A stretch of 64,000 nucleotides of DNA from Streptomyces sp. NBC_00464 (GCF_036013915.1 NZ_CP107899.1:5704001-5768000); one strand, 5' to 3'; numbered from the stretch's first letter, positions 51,428-60,655 are shown. The notes: generated by a model from the letters alone, not told the origin. Translations and numbers: made by a program.

Positions 51428-53416
51428 TCAGCGCAGCGCCCCGACCTGCCTGCCGTCCACCAGCCGCCCGGTCAGCCGTGCCCGGTCGCCCGCTCCGGCC
51501 GGCATCGCGAGCAGCCGCCCCCGCGCCCGCCCGGCCACCCCGCCGGACGCGGTCAGCGACGTGAACTGCTCGCTGCCCGCCGCGAGTACGTACCACCGGC
51601 CGCCACGCGACTTCCACAGCACGCCCGCCAGCACCTGCGGGGAGCGCGCCCCGCACTCCGGCGAATCCTCGGCGCGCGCCGCGACCACCCCCGGCGGCCT
51701 GCTCCCCGGCGGCCGGCCGGACGGGGCCTGGAACTGGGCGAGGACCCTGCTCCCGGTGCCCCGCCAGGTCTCCGCCCGGGTGCACAGCCACTGGGCCGTG
51801 CCGTTCCCCTCGGGCAGCGACTGCGCCGCGTATCCCCAGGAGTTCACCGTGCGCACCCCGTGCGAGCGCACCGCCGACAGCAGACAGGCGGTCCGCGCCC
51901 AGCTCGCGTACTCCGCGCGCCCCGAGACATCGTGCGGCCGCGCCGGCGGGCCCGAGGTCAGCCGGGCCGGGGCGAGTTCACCGAGATCCGTCATCAGCCG
52001 GACCGCCGCGTCGTCGGCCAGCTCCACGGCGTACCAGGACCGGCAGCCGGGCCGGTCGAGGGGTGCGGTCGCCGGGGCAGCCGCGGTGCCGGGCGCTGGG
52101 CCGGCCACCGGGTCGGTCACCCCGTCGGCGGAGCGGTGCAGCGCGCGCGGCGCCCGGCCCGGCGCGAGCAGGTCCCGGACCCGTGCCTGCCGCACCCAGG
52201 GCGCCGTCAGATAGCGGACCGCGCCCTCCGCCGCCCGGTCCACGACCAGGGCGCCCGCCGACGTCACGTCCGCCCCGTCGACCCGGGCGAAGTCGAGCGC
52301 CGCACCCTTGGACGGATCGGCGTCACGGGGCTCCGCATACCGCACGACACGCAGCCCGTCGTAGAACAGCACCACCGCGGACGCCCCCACCTCGCCCGCG
52401 TACAGCAGCTGCGCCGCCCCCATCGGCGGGCCCTGCGGCGTCCGTGGCGTCGCCGACGTCCGCACACCGACGCCCGGCCGCGCCCACACCCGCAGCGCCC
52501 GCCGCAACAGCCGGGTGTCCTCGGTGCGGTCGCCGCGGGTGGGCCAGGCGGTGAAGTCGGTACGCGTCGAGCGCTGCCAGAACGTCGTGGGCACCCTCAG
52601 CAACGCCCCCGGATCCTGGGCCTCTTCGGCGGCCGGGTTGCGCGCGTACAGCGGCGCGGAAAGGCTGTCGCGGCCCCAGCCCTCGCCCGGCAGACCCAGC
52701 AGCGCCCCGCACACCAGCAGAGCGGCGACACCTGCCAGCGCCGCCCGGACATATCTGCGGCGACGCGGCAGATCCGGTGGCCGCGCCAGGAGCGAACAAG
52801 GGTCGAACTCGGGCGAAGCCAACAGCGCGTACGCGGCCGACACCCCGTCCGCCTCCATCAGCGCCGCATGCGGATCGGCCACCCCCGCATCGGACAGCAC
52901 CCGCCGGACCTCGCAGTCCGCCAGCCCTTCAAGGCCGCGCAGCACGAACGCGGCACGCGCCGCGCCGCTGACCGCCGACAGCCGCTGCTCCAGGGCCAGT
53001 TCATCGGCTCCGCCGGAGTGCGGGAACAGCCGCAGCCCCCAGGTCAGCGGCAGAGCGGGCGGAAACTGGGCACGACACGGCCGGCGCCGCAGACGCCATG
53101 GCCTGCCCGCCGCCAGCGCACCCCGCAGCACCTGCCGTCGGACGTACGCGTATCCCGGATCGGCCTCCTCCGCGCGGCCGGGACGGCGCGCCAGCGGAAC
53201 GGCACCGGTGCCCGCCGGCCCGGCTCTGCGCGCCGCCTGCAGGGACCGCTGGGCCAGCGCGTGTGCCGTGAGGACGCGTCGGTCGCGGCTGAGCGAGTGC
53301 GGCAGGACCAGATAGCCGAGCCGGGTCAGCCGCGGATAGTGCTCGACGAGCGCGGCCTCGGACTGCCCCGCATCGAACCGGGCGGCGGCTGACGGTACCT
53401 CTGGCGGTGGGCGCAC
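51428..53416 (-). CDS. Large membrane protein with relic sigma-factor-like N-terminal region
   Basis: 662 residues. Residues about 1-190 resemble a decayed ECF-type sigma factor: the part EQRLSAVSGAARAAFVLRGL and EGLADCEVRRVLSDAG parallels the sigma-70 region 4 helix-turn-helix, and an Arg-rich segment precedes it. A single transmembrane helix follows (YVRAALAGVAALLVCGALLG, about 225-245), then a roughly 400-residue outside domain with no family I can name (TTFWQRSTRTDFTAWPTRGD, LLYAGEVGASAVVLFYDG, GCRSWYAVELADDA). GTG start at 53416, no strong ribosome site. Divergent from the lipoprotein gene. Confidence 0.72.
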   Translation of the reverse strand: MRPPPEVPSAAARFDAGQSEAALVEHYPRLTRLGYLVLPHSLSRDRRVLTAHALAQRSLQAARRAGPAGTGAVPLARRPGRAEEADPGYAYVRRQVLRGALAAGRPWRLRRRPCRAQFPPALPLTWGLRLFPHSGGADELALEQRLSAVSGAARAAFVLRGLEGLADCEVRRVLSDAGVADPHAALMEADGVSAAYALLASPEFDPCSLLARPPDLPRRRRYVRAALAGVAALLVCGALLGLPGEGWGRDSLSAPLYARNPAAEEAQDPGALLRVPTTFWQRSTRTDFTAWPTRGDRTEDTRLLRRALRVWARPGVGVRTSATPRTPQGPPMGAAQLLYAGEVGASAVVLFYDGLRVVRYAEPRDADPSKGAALDFARVDGADVTSAGALVVDRAAEGAVRYLTAPWVRQARVRDLLAPGRAPRALHRSADGVTDPVAGPAPGTAAAPATAPLDRPGCRSWYAVELADDAAVRLMTDLGELAPARLTSGPPARPHDVSGRAEYASWARTACLLSAVRSHGVRTVNSWGYAAQSLPEGNGTAQWLCTRAETWRGTGSRVLAQFQAPSGRPPGSRPPGVVAARAEDSPECGARSPQVLAGVLWKSRGGRWYVLAAGSEQFTSLTASGGVAGRARGRLLAMPAGAGDRARLTGRLVDGRQVGALR

Positions 53417-53528
53417 GTTCAGCAGAACGAGCGAATCATGCGATGGTCACTCCGGGAGGAGCGGAGGCCCCCGCCCGGTCTCTTCCGTTCGCCTGCCAGG
53501 ACCCGCCACGAGGCGGCACGATGGCCGG

Positions 53529-53993
53529 ATGACGAAGCGGCGCGGGACGCCAGGGGTGCGGGATGCGCGGCGCCCGGCCGTCGTCGTGGCCGGCTCCGCG
53601 GCCCTGGCCCTGCTCGCGGCATGCGGCGGCGGCGACGGGACCGGAATCCCGCCGACCGCCACCGGCACACTGGAGGAACTCGCCGCCCAGGCGCACTGCG
53701 AGCCGAAGCTCCAGACCGACGCGCAGGAACTGCGGCAGGCCAACTGCGATACGGACGACGGGCGTTATGTACTGGCCACCTTCGCCACCGACCGCGGACA
53801 GCGGGAGTGGATCAACGAGGCCAACGACTACGGCGGCTCGTATCTGGTCGGCCGCGGATGGGTGGCCGTCTCGGACGCCACGGTCATCGCAGCACTGCGC
53901 GGCCGGCTCGGGGGGACGGTGGAGACCGCCTCTTCGCACCACTCGGGAAGTGGCGGGAGCGGGGCGGGGGACTCCGGTCACCGCGGGAGCTGA
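53529..53993 (+). CDS. Small lipoprotein of unknown function
   Basis: 154 residues. The signal peptide has a basic start (MTKRRGTPGVRDARRP), a hydrophobic core and the lipobox ALLAAC followed by GGGDG, so it should be a surface lipoprotein. The mature domain contains TLEELAAQAHCEPKLQTDAQ, QANCDTDDGRYVLATF and a YGGSYLVGRGWVAVSD segment; its two cysteines could form a disulfide. The tail is Ser/Gly-rich (SSHHSGSGGSGAGDSG). No family assigned. ATG 53529, poor ribosome site; it ends convergent with the DUF1996 gene. Confidence 0.75.
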   Translation: MTKRRGTPGVRDARRPAVVVAGSAALALLAACGGGDGTGIPPTATGTLEELAAQAHCEPKLQTDAQELRQANCDTDDGRYVLATFATDRGQREWINEANDYGGSYLVGRGWVAVSDATVIAALRGRLGGTVETASSHHSGSGGSGAGDSGHRGS

Positions 53994-54020
53994 CCGCGCA
54001 GGTGCGCGGGGCGGCGGGCC

Positions 54021-55475
54021 TCAGCGGCACCTGTGCCCCTCGTTGATGCAGCTCACCACCTTCCGCATCAGCCTGTCGTCGAAGACGTTGATGAAGTCAC
54101 CGTGATCGGTGACGGGCTTGTGCAGCTGCTCCGGGAAGGAGTCGACGGCGAACCCGGGCCCCGGCGGCACGTCGTACACGATCCGCTGGACCAGCTGCGG
54201 AATGGCCCGGAAGCCGTCCGGACACCTCCCGTCGTCCTGCGTGAAGGCCACATGGGTGCGGTGGTTCGCGCTGTCGGTGTTCTGCCCGTCCCAGCAGCTC
54301 TGGAAGGCGAAGGAGCGGACGACCTGGCTGCCCTGCGGACAGATCGGGTACGCGTCCCCGAGCTGCCGGTCCTCGAATCCGGTGCAGCTCCAGGAGGCGT
54401 TGGCGTTGGCGTCGCCGTTGGTGAACGCCTTGGCGTCACCGGTGATGATGCGCAGGAAGCGAGGCATGGCCGTGACCTTCCCGGTGGGATTCCCGACGAA
54501 CCTCAGCGTCACCTGGGACGGCGTCCGGATCTCCCCGGTGTTCCGGTCCTTGCCCCCGCCGTCGGCGTCGGCGTCGTTCTCGTCCGTGCCGTTCTGCAGG
54601 CGGAGCACCGGCCAGTAGTACGTGGACCGGTCGCCCTGGTTGCGGCAGGTGGTGTCGCCTGCCGCCAGGTCCTCGTCGCCGGAGAAGGCGTCCGTGGCCT
54701 GGTTGCCGACGTAGTCGTGCATGTGGTGGGCGCCGTTGCCGACACCGGGGGCGGCGATGACGTTGTCCGGGTTGAACTTCCCGTTCTGGTTGCGCCCGCA
54801 CTCGGTGGTGAAGGTGCCGCGCGAGGCGCCGCGGAGCCGGGCCGGTTTCTCGACGTCCGGCCGGACGGACCGGATGTCGACGAAGTCGGAGTCCTCGGGG
54901 CCGTTGCCGTTCTGTTCCTGGCCGCCTCCGTTGGCTCCGTCGTCGCCGGGGGCGTCGTCCGTGGGCCCGTCCGTGGGCGTGCTCTCCTCGGCGCCCCCTT
55001 CGTCGTCCGCGCGCAGACTGCACGGGGCCAGCGAGCCGAGCCCCTCCGGACGCGGCGCCCGCCGCCCGATGGCGGTCGCGATGCGGTCGATGCTGGCGGT
55101 GCGCCGGGCCTTCAGCGGGCCGAGCACGGCGTTCTCGGCGAGGTCCGGATCCCGGGCCATGCTGTCCCGGCGGTCGGCGAACTCCCGGTAGGCATCGGTG
55201 ATCTGGGTGTCCATGGCGGCGAGTTCGCGGTCGACCTCGGACCGGGCAGGACCGGGCACCTCGGGGATCTCGTCGACCACTTCGGGGCAGTCGATGGTGG
55301 AGGCCTGGCGGACCGGCTGCCAGTTCCGGCCGTGGGACGAGCCGGACGAGCCCTCGCCCGCCGAGGCGTGGACGTTGACCGCGGCCAGCCCACCCCCGCC
55401 CAGGATCAGTGCGGCCGAGGCGATGATCGCCCGGTTGGCCAACGTGGAGCGTTTCTTGCGCGATGTGCGTCCCAT
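54021..55475 (-). CDS. Secreted DUF1996 protein
   Basis: 484 residues with an N-terminal signal/anchor (ANRAIIASAALILGGGGLAA). A helical region of about 120 residues (DRELAAMDTQITDAYREFAD) and an acidic low-complexity linker (DGPTDDAPGDDGANGGGQEQ) precede a DUF1996 domain from about residue 215, with its HHMHDYVGNQATDAFS, TTCRNQGDRSTYYWPVL, SWSCTGFEDR, FQSCWDGQNTDSANHRTHVA and DDGRCPDGFRAIPQL motifs. DUF1996 proteins occur in fungi and actinomycetes, often secreted, of unknown activity; the His/Asp/Cys content suggests a metal or polysaccharide role. GAGGAG ribosome site before ATG 55475. Confidence 0.88.
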   Translation of the reverse strand: MGRTSRKKRSTLANRAIIASAALILGGGGLAAVNVHASAGEGSSGSSHGRNWQPVRQASTIDCPEVVDEIPEVPGPARSEVDRELAAMDTQITDAYREFADRRDSMARDPDLAENAVLGPLKARRTASIDRIATAIGRRAPRPEGLGSLAPCSLRADDEGGAEESTPTDGPTDDAPGDDGANGGGQEQNGNGPEDSDFVDIRSVRPDVEKPARLRGASRGTFTTECGRNQNGKFNPDNVIAAPGVGNGAHHMHDYVGNQATDAFSGDEDLAAGDTTCRNQGDRSTYYWPVLRLQNGTDENDADADGGGKDRNTGEIRTPSQVTLRFVGNPTGKVTAMPRFLRIITGDAKAFTNGDANANASWSCTGFEDRQLGDAYPICPQGSQVVRSFAFQSCWDGQNTDSANHRTHVAFTQDDGRCPDGFRAIPQLVQRIVYDVPPGPGFAVDSFPEQLHKPVTDHGDFINVFDDRLMRKVVSCINEGHRCR

Positions 55476-55581
55476 GGAACTCCTCGGACTCCTCAGGCTT
55501 CGCGGGGGAGAAGCGTGACGTTCCATACGGCGCCGGTGCGCGGCCCGTTCAACGGGCGGAGGGATTCCGGTGACCCAAGTG

Positions 55582-56127
55582 TCAGGCGAACTGGGCAAGT
55601 TGCGGATCGATCGGCGCCGCGGTCATCCGGTTGGCCAGGGTCGACATGGTGTAGGCGCCGATGCCCAGGACCACTTCCAGCGCGTTGCGGGAGGTGTATC
55701 CGTGCGCCAGGAACGACTGGAGCGTCTCGTCGTCGACGGCACCGCTCGTCTCGATGGCGGCCAGGGTGAACTGCCGTACCGCCTCCAGTCGTTCGTCCGG
55801 CAGAAGGCTGCCGTCCCGCAGCGCGGCAATGACGCCGGCGTCGGCCCCGAGGGCGGTGAGCCTCGCGGTGTGCATGGCCACGCAGATGTGGCAGCCGTTG
55901 CGGTCGGCCATGGTCATGATCACGGTCTCCCGCGACAGCGGGTCCAGGGTCGTCGTCTCGAAGAGCGCGCTCATCTTCAGGAAGCCGTTGAGCAGCTCCG
56001 GGGACAGGGCGAGCCGGGCGACGGCGGTCGGCAGGTAGCCCTGCTTCCTGGTCACGGCCTCCATGGTGGGGCGGGCCGCGGCGGGGGCGGATTCGAGGGT
56101 GTGGTCGGGGAACACGGACGCGGACAT
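55582..56127 (-). CDS. AhpD/carboxymuconolactone-decarboxylase-type peroxidase
   Basis: 181 residues, all helical. The redox motif Cys79-x2-Cys82-x3-His86 (GCHICVAMHTARL) is that of AhpD-like alkylhydroperoxidases. The rest fits the fold: LSPELLNGFLKMSALFETTT, LDPLSRETVIMTMADRNG and ALEVVLGIGAYTMSTLANR. It should reduce organic peroxides with thiol reductants, perhaps protecting against the agent sensed by the divergent MarR. GAGAGG before ATG 56127; the operator pair lies just upstream. Confidence 0.9.
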   Translation of the reverse strand: MSASVFPDHTLESAPAAARPTMEAVTRKQGYLPTAVARLALSPELLNGFLKMSALFETTTLDPLSRETVIMTMADRNGCHICVAMHTARLTALGADAGVIAALRDGSLLPDERLEAVRQFTLAAIETSGAVDDETLQSFLAHGYTSRNALEVVLGIGAYTMSTLANRMTAAPIDPQLAQFA

Positions 56128-56144
56128 GGGTGACCTCTCGCGGT

Positions 56145-56192
56145 AAACTCGACAACGTGATTGACGAAAAGGTAAACCAGGTTGTCGAGTTT
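56145..56192. promoter_or_regulatory. 12-bp inverted repeat in the divergent AhpD/MarR promoter region
   Basis: AAACTCGACAAC (56145-56156) and its exact complement GTTGTCGAGTTT (56181-56192), separated by 24 bp; each arm begins or follows GGTAAAC-like sequence (56143, 56171). Together they overlap the likely promoters of both genes, and the right arm ends 4 bases before the marR ATG, as expected for an autoregulating MarR dimer pair. Confidence 0.8.
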
Positions 56193-56196
56193 CGCA

Positions 56197-56676
56197 ATGG
56201 CTGAGCGTGACGTGGAGGCCGGTGCGGGCTTCGAGCTGCCCGTGCTCCTGTTCGCCGGATTCCGGTCGATCATCGACGAGTTGCATCGCGAGCTGGCCGA
56301 GCACGGTCACCCCGAGATGCGTGCCGCGTACGGCTACGCGCTCCAGGCCGTGGGTCGTGACGGGGCGACGGCCAGCGAGATCGGCCGGCGGCTGGGAGTC
56401 TCCAAGCAGGCCGCCGGGAAGACCGTCGAGAAGCTCGAAAGCCTCGGATACGTCGAGCGCGCCGACGATCCGCGGGACGGCCGCCGCAAACTGGTCCGGC
56501 TGGCCCCGCGCGGGATCGACGTGCTCGTGCGGTCCGCCCAGGGCTTCGACCGGGTGCGGGCCGCATGGGTCCGGGCGCTGGGGGCCGAGCGGGTCCGGGC
56601 CATCGAGTCCGACCTGCGCGCCATGGCTCCCGCGGATGCCTTCCGGCTCGACATGGCGGCCTGGTTCAACGGCTGA
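56197..56676 (+). CDS. MarR-family redox/peroxide-type regulator
   Basis: 159 residues. The winged helix-turn-helix is ASEIGRRLGVSKQAAGKTVE with the wing GYVERADDPRDGRRKLVRLA, flanked by the dimerisation helices. Divergent from the AhpD gene and sharing the 12-bp inverted repeat, it is likely its repressor. No cysteine is seen in the sensing region, so it is not an OhrR-type thiol switch; a ligand-type trigger is more likely. A TTG at 56182 lies within the operator; the ATG at 56197 is preferred. Confidence 0.88.
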   Translation: MAERDVEAGAGFELPVLLFAGFRSIIDELHRELAEHGHPEMRAAYGYALQAVGRDGATASEIGRRLGVSKQAAGKTVEKLESLGYVERADDPRDGRRKLVRLAPRGIDVLVRSAQGFDRVRAAWVRALGAERVRAIESDLRAMAPADAFRLDMAAWFNG

Positions 56677-56818
56677 GCGAGCGGGTGGCTTGGACTTTGC
56701 GCACGAGAGATAGGACGTATGTAGCGCGCACCCTTCCCGACTGCCACTTATTGCGGCAGCATGCACGCGTCGGCACCCGAGAGATCCGACCACTCGTGGT
56801 CGCGAATGGGAGGGAACC

Positions 56819-58492
56819 ATGGCACGACGCACCCACGTGCTCAGCGCGCTCGCACTGGCGGCCGCCGCCGCGCTCGTCCCCGTACAGGCCACGGCGCAGC
56901 AGTCCGCACCCCAGCGGTCCGCCACACCCGCTGCCCCGTGCAGCGCGCCCGTGAGACCCGCGTCGCAGATGACGGTCGAGGCGTGCGACAGCCCCGAGCG
57001 GATCATCGAGAAGGCGGCGAACGTGGTCCCCACGACGGGACAGCTGGCCTGGCAGCAGCGGGAGGTCACCGCCTTCACGCACTTCGGGATGAACACCTTC
57101 ACCGACCGTGAATGGGGTTCCGGCACCGAGGACGAGAAGCTCTTCGCGCCGAAGAGCATCGACGCCGACCAGTGGATGCGCGCCTACAAGGCGGCCGGCG
57201 TCGAGCAGGTCATGCTCACCGTCAAGCACCACGACGGCTTCGTCCTGTACCCGAGCCGCTACACCGACCACTCGGTCGCCCTCAGCCCCGGCAGCCCCGA
57301 TGTCGTCGCCGCCTATGTGAAGGCAGCCCGCAAGGCCGGACTGAAGGTCGGCCTCTACCTCTCGCCCTCCGACGGCGCCGAACTCCCGCACGCCTGGCAC
57401 GCCGAGTGGGTCGAGAAGATCCGTGCCAAGCAGGCCGAGGGCAAACCGCTGAGCCTGCCCGAGCGGATGGCGCTGGAGGACGGCGACCGCGCCCCGGCCG
57501 GCCAGGGCCGCTTCGGCAACGGCAGCGCCGTCACCGCGCGCACGATTCCCACCCTCGTCCCCGGCGACGACCGCGCCGCCCGTGTGAAGAGCGGCAAGCT
57601 GCCCACCTTCGAGGTGAAGGCCGACGACTACGACGCGTACTACCTCAACCAGCTGTACGAGATCTTCACCCAGTACGGTCCGGTCGAGGAGCTCTGGCTC
57701 GACGGCGCCAACCCGTGGTCGGGCTCCGGCATCACGCAGAAGTACGACGTCAAGCAGTGGTTCGACATGGTCAAGGCGCTCTCGCCGAACACCGTCGTCT
57801 TCCAGGGTCCGCAGGGCGTCCGCTGGGTCGGAAACGAGAACGGCACCGCCCGGGAGACCGAGTGGAGCGTCACCCCGCACACCGCCGACCCGTGGACGGG
57901 GCTCGGCAGCCTCCCCAACGACTCGACCGACGCCGACATCGGCTCCCGGGCCAAGCTCCTCGGCCCGGACGTCAACTACCTCCAGTGGTACCCGGCCGAG
58001 GCGGACGTCTCCAACCGGCCGGGCTGGTTCTACCACGAGGGCGAACAGCCCAAGAACGCCGCACAGTTGATGAACCTGTACGAGAAGAGCGTCGGCCGTA
58101 ACGCCTCGCTCCTGCTCAACGTGCCGCCCGCACCCGACGGCCGGATCGCCGCGGGGGACGTCGCATCACTGACCGCCTTCGGCAACGACGTGCGCCGGAT
58201 CTACGGTTCCGACGTACGCAAGCAGGGCCCCGGCCCGTACACCTTCGACCGGGTGGCCGTCCGCGAGGACGTCCGGCACGGCCAGCGGGTCGAGAGGTTC
58301 GCCGTGGAGGCCCGGATCGACGGGGCCTGGCAGCGGATCGCCGAGGGCACCACCATCGGCCACGAGCGCATCCTGCCCCTGCCGGAAGCCGTCACCGCCA
58401 CCGCCGTCCGCGTCAAGGTGCTGGAATCCAGGGCGAAGCCGTACCTGGGCGCCACGACCCTGCACCTGGCCACCGCACCGGCCGGCTCCTGA
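56819..58492 (+). CDS. Secreted alpha-L-fucosidase, GH29
   Basis: 557 residues with a signal peptide to about residue 27. The GH29 catalytic barrel has ITAFTHFGMNTFTDREWGSG-type (VTAFTHFGMNTF), QVMLTVKHHDGFVLYPSRY and GLKVGLYLSPSD, with the nucleophile Asp in ELWLDGANPW (about residue 290). The C-terminal part (LLLNVPPAPDGRI, then a beta-rich domain from about 455) is a typical fucosidase C-domain. Removes alpha-L-fucose from glycans outside the cell. GGAGGGAA ribosome site before the ATG. Transcribed alone, downstream of marR. Confidence 0.93.
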   Translation: MARRTHVLSALALAAAAALVPVQATAQQSAPQRSATPAAPCSAPVRPASQMTVEACDSPERIIEKAANVVPTTGQLAWQQREVTAFTHFGMNTFTDREWGSGTEDEKLFAPKSIDADQWMRAYKAAGVEQVMLTVKHHDGFVLYPSRYTDHSVALSPGSPDVVAAYVKAARKAGLKVGLYLSPSDGAELPHAWHAEWVEKIRAKQAEGKPLSLPERMALEDGDRAPAGQGRFGNGSAVTARTIPTLVPGDDRAARVKSGKLPTFEVKADDYDAYYLNQLYEIFTQYGPVEELWLDGANPWSGSGITQKYDVKQWFDMVKALSPNTVVFQGPQGVRWVGNENGTARETEWSVTPHTADPWTGLGSLPNDSTDADIGSRAKLLGPDVNYLQWYPAEADVSNRPGWFYHEGEQPKNAAQLMNLYEKSVGRNASLLLNVPPAPDGRIAAGDVASLTAFGNDVRRIYGSDVRKQGPGPYTFDRVAVREDVRHGQRVERFAVEARIDGAWQRIAEGTTIGHERILPLPEAVTATAVRVKVLESRAKPYLGATTLHLATAPAGS

Positions 58493-58505
58493 CCGCTCCC
58501 GATCC

Positions 58506-58544
58506 CGCGCATCCCGGCCGGCCCTGACCCGGCCGGGATGCGCG
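58506..58544. terminator. Terminator between fucosidase and response-regulator genes
   Basis: CGCGCATCCCGGCCGG (58506-58521) and its exact complement (58529-58544), 16-bp stem, 7-base loop; lies between the convergent stops 58492 and 58561. Confidence 0.85.
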
Positions 58545-58560
58545 ATCCCGCACTTCTCGC

Positions 58561-59208
58561 CTACCCCTGGTCCAGATACGCGAGCACCGCGAGAACGCGG
58601 CGGTTGTCGTCGTCGGAGGGCGGCAGGCCGAGCTTCCCGAAGATGTTCGAGGTGTGCTTGGCCACCGCCCGCTCCGTGATCACCATCTGCGAGGCGATCG
58701 CCCCGTTCGAACGGCCCTGGGCCATCAGCTCCATGACCTCCCGCTCCCTCGGCGTCAGCCCGCCCATCGGCTTGTCCTGCGCGCGCCGCGACAGCAACTG
58801 CGAGATCACCTGAGGGTCCATGGCCGTGCCGCCCGCCGCGACCCGGCGTACCGCGTCGATGAACTGGTCGGCGTCGAACACCCGGTCCTTGAGCAGATAT
58901 CCGATCGCCCCGTTGCCGTCAGCCAGCAGCTCGCGCGCGTACAACTGCTCGACGTGCTGGGAGAGTACGAGCACCGGCAGCCCCGGCCTGGCCCGCCGTG
59001 CCGCCAGAGCGCACTGCAGCCCCTCGTCCGTGTGGGACGGCGGAAGCCGGACATCGACAACAGCGACATCCGGCTCCAACTCTGCAAGGGCCCGGGTGAG
59101 TTCGGGCCCCGTCTCGACGGCGGCCGCGATCTCGAAGTCGTACGCCTCCAGCATGCGCACCAGGCCGTCGCGCAACAGGAAGAGATCTTCGGCTAGGACA
59201 ACTCGCAA
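58561..59208 (-). CDS. NarL/LuxR-type response regulator
   Basis: 215 residues. Receiver domain: acidic pocket LAEDLFLLRDG, phosphoacceptor Asp in VAVVDVRLPP (about 51), Lys in YLLKDRVFD. The C-terminal LuxR helix-turn-helix is LTPREREVMELMAQGRSNGA followed by ITERAVAKHTSNIFGKLGL. Start is a TTG at 59208, with GGAGAT six bases upstream; it lies within the end of the histidine-kinase gene, a 16-base overlap, so translation is coupled. The likely partner is the kinase just upstream; the divergent MmpL transporter gene is a candidate target. Confidence 0.92.
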   Translation of the reverse strand: MRVVLAEDLFLLRDGLVRMLEAYDFEIAAAVETGPELTRALAELEPDVAVVDVRLPPSHTDEGLQCALAARRARPGLPVLVLSQHVEQLYARELLADGNGAIGYLLKDRVFDADQFIDAVRRVAAGGTAMDPQVISQLLSRRAQDKPMGGLTPREREVMELMAQGRSNGAIASQMVITERAVAKHTSNIFGKLGLPPSDDDNRRVLAVLAYLDQG

Positions 59209-60461
59209 GGGATCTCCATGGTCACCATGGTGGGACCGCCCGCGGGGCTGCTGACGGCCATGATGCCGTCGAATGTACCGAGTCGGCGTTCGATGCCGCT
59301 CAGGCCGGAGCCCCCTGCGGCCACCGCGCCGCCCTTCCCGTTGTCCGTGACCGAGATCCTCAGCATGCCGTCGACATGGTGCAGGTCCACCCAGATCCGG
59401 TCCGCACCCGAGTGCTTCGCCGCATTCGTCAGGGCCTCGCTGATCGCGAAGTAGGCCGCGGACTCGACCGGGGCCTCGGCCCTGCCGTTCAGCTCCACGT
59501 CCACCTCCGACGGGATCGGCAGCCGCAGCGCCAGTGCCCTGACCGCGTCCCCGAGCCCCCGCTCGGCGAGCACCGGCGGGTGGATGCCGCGCACCAGGTC
59601 GCGCAGCTCGGTGAGGGCCTCGGCCGACGACGCGCGGGCCGTCGCCAGTAGCTTCTTCGCCTGCGCCGGGTCCTTCTCGATCAAAGCCTCGATGGTGCCG
59701 AGGTTCATGCCCATGGCGACCAGCCGCGCCTGCGCCCCGTCGTGCAGGTCCCGCTCGATACGCCGCAGCTCCGACGCGGCGGTGTCGACCGCCTCGTGCC
59801 GGGTCTCGGTCAACCGGTCGATGCGCAGCGCCAGTTCCTGCTCATGGGTGGGCGCCAGCACGGAGCGGGCGATCACGAAGTGTGCCCGCAGGAGCCGCTC
59901 GCTCAACGCCACACCGACCGCGAAGAACGCCACGCCGACCGCGGCGGCGGCCAGCCCCGTCGCCTGGCTGTCGACGGGGACGAACGCGTACCAGTACCGG
60001 TCGTCCGTGAAGACCCGCCACAGACCCGCCGCCAGGACGAACCCCTCCACCGGGTAGATCATCAGCGCCGCCGCCAGGATCGCCACGACGTAGCCGGCCG
60101 TCATGTCGACCAGCATCCACTGGATGTCCCGCCAGGTCGCCGGGTCCTTCAGCATCAGCGTGGTCCGCTCCACCTGCCCGGTGAACCCGCTGCGCACATC
60201 CTTCGGCAGCGGCCGGTACGGGACCGGGATACGGACGTCCGACCAGGTGACCGCCAGCAGCCGGCGCTGATTGGCATGCTTGCGCACCGCCGTCAGCACG
60301 TACGGGGTGGTGACGAGGCCGATCCCCAGCGGGATGAAGGCGATGGAGAGCACCGTCAGCACGAACAGCGTGACCGACCCCACGATCGAGGCGAACGACA
60401 GCACCAGCCCGCGCCCCGCCGCCAGCAGTGCGGCCCCTATCCGTCCGGTCGGCCTGTTCAT
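59193..60461 (-). CDS. Membrane sensor histidine kinase (HisKA_3, NarX/LiaS-like)
   Basis: 422 residues. Several hydrophobic segments (about 15-50, 115-140, 168-190) form a PspC-unlike sensor-domain of the kind found with PF13796: FIPLGIGLVTTPYVLTAVRK, GYVVAILAAALMIYPVEGFV. The dimerisation/phosphoacceptor helix has His in LRRIERDLHDGAQARLVAMG (about 242), and the HATPase region has SEALTNAAKHSGADR (N-box) and VTDNGKGGA with GSGLSGIERRL. It detects a membrane or envelope signal and phosphorylates the overlapping regulator. Divergent from the MmpL transporter, 238 bp away. Confidence 0.93.
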   Translation of the reverse strand: MNRPTGRIGAALLAAGRGLVLSFASIVGSVTLFVLTVLSIAFIPLGIGLVTTPYVLTAVRKHANQRRLLAVTWSDVRIPVPYRPLPKDVRSGFTGQVERTTLMLKDPATWRDIQWMLVDMTAGYVVAILAAALMIYPVEGFVLAAGLWRVFTDDRYWYAFVPVDSQATGLAAAAVGVAFFAVGVALSERLLRAHFVIARSVLAPTHEQELALRIDRLTETRHEAVDTAASELRRIERDLHDGAQARLVAMGMNLGTIEALIEKDPAQAKKLLATARASSAEALTELRDLVRGIHPPVLAERGLGDAVRALALRLPIPSEVDVELNGRAEAPVESAAYFAISEALTNAAKHSGADRIWVDLHHVDGMLRISVTDNGKGGAVAAGGSGLSGIERRLGTFDGIMAVSSPAGGPTMVTMEIPCELS

Positions 60462-60560
60462 ACGGTCCCTCTTCCCTTACCGGGTACTCCTGGCAGCCCC
60501 GGTTCCGCACCCAGTCTGACCCGTCCGGCAGCCGCGGTGTCAGCCGTTCCGCCACCCGGT

Positions 60561-60655
60561 GGGGGTGTACCTACCACCACCCCCGTGACCTCGCCCTACG
60601 TCACGGGAAGAGGGGGCCTCGGCGGCTGGGGCGGCAGGCCCGGAATTTCTAGATT
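60561..60655. promoter_or_regulatory. Intergenic region between kinase and MmpL genes
   Basis: The 238-bp gap holds a 7-bp inverted repeat, GGGGGTG (60561-60567) with CACCCCC (60578-60584), and the -10-like TAGATT (60650-60655), about 45 bases before the mmpL start. The inverted repeat is a possible response-regulator or repressor site. Confidence 0.4.
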
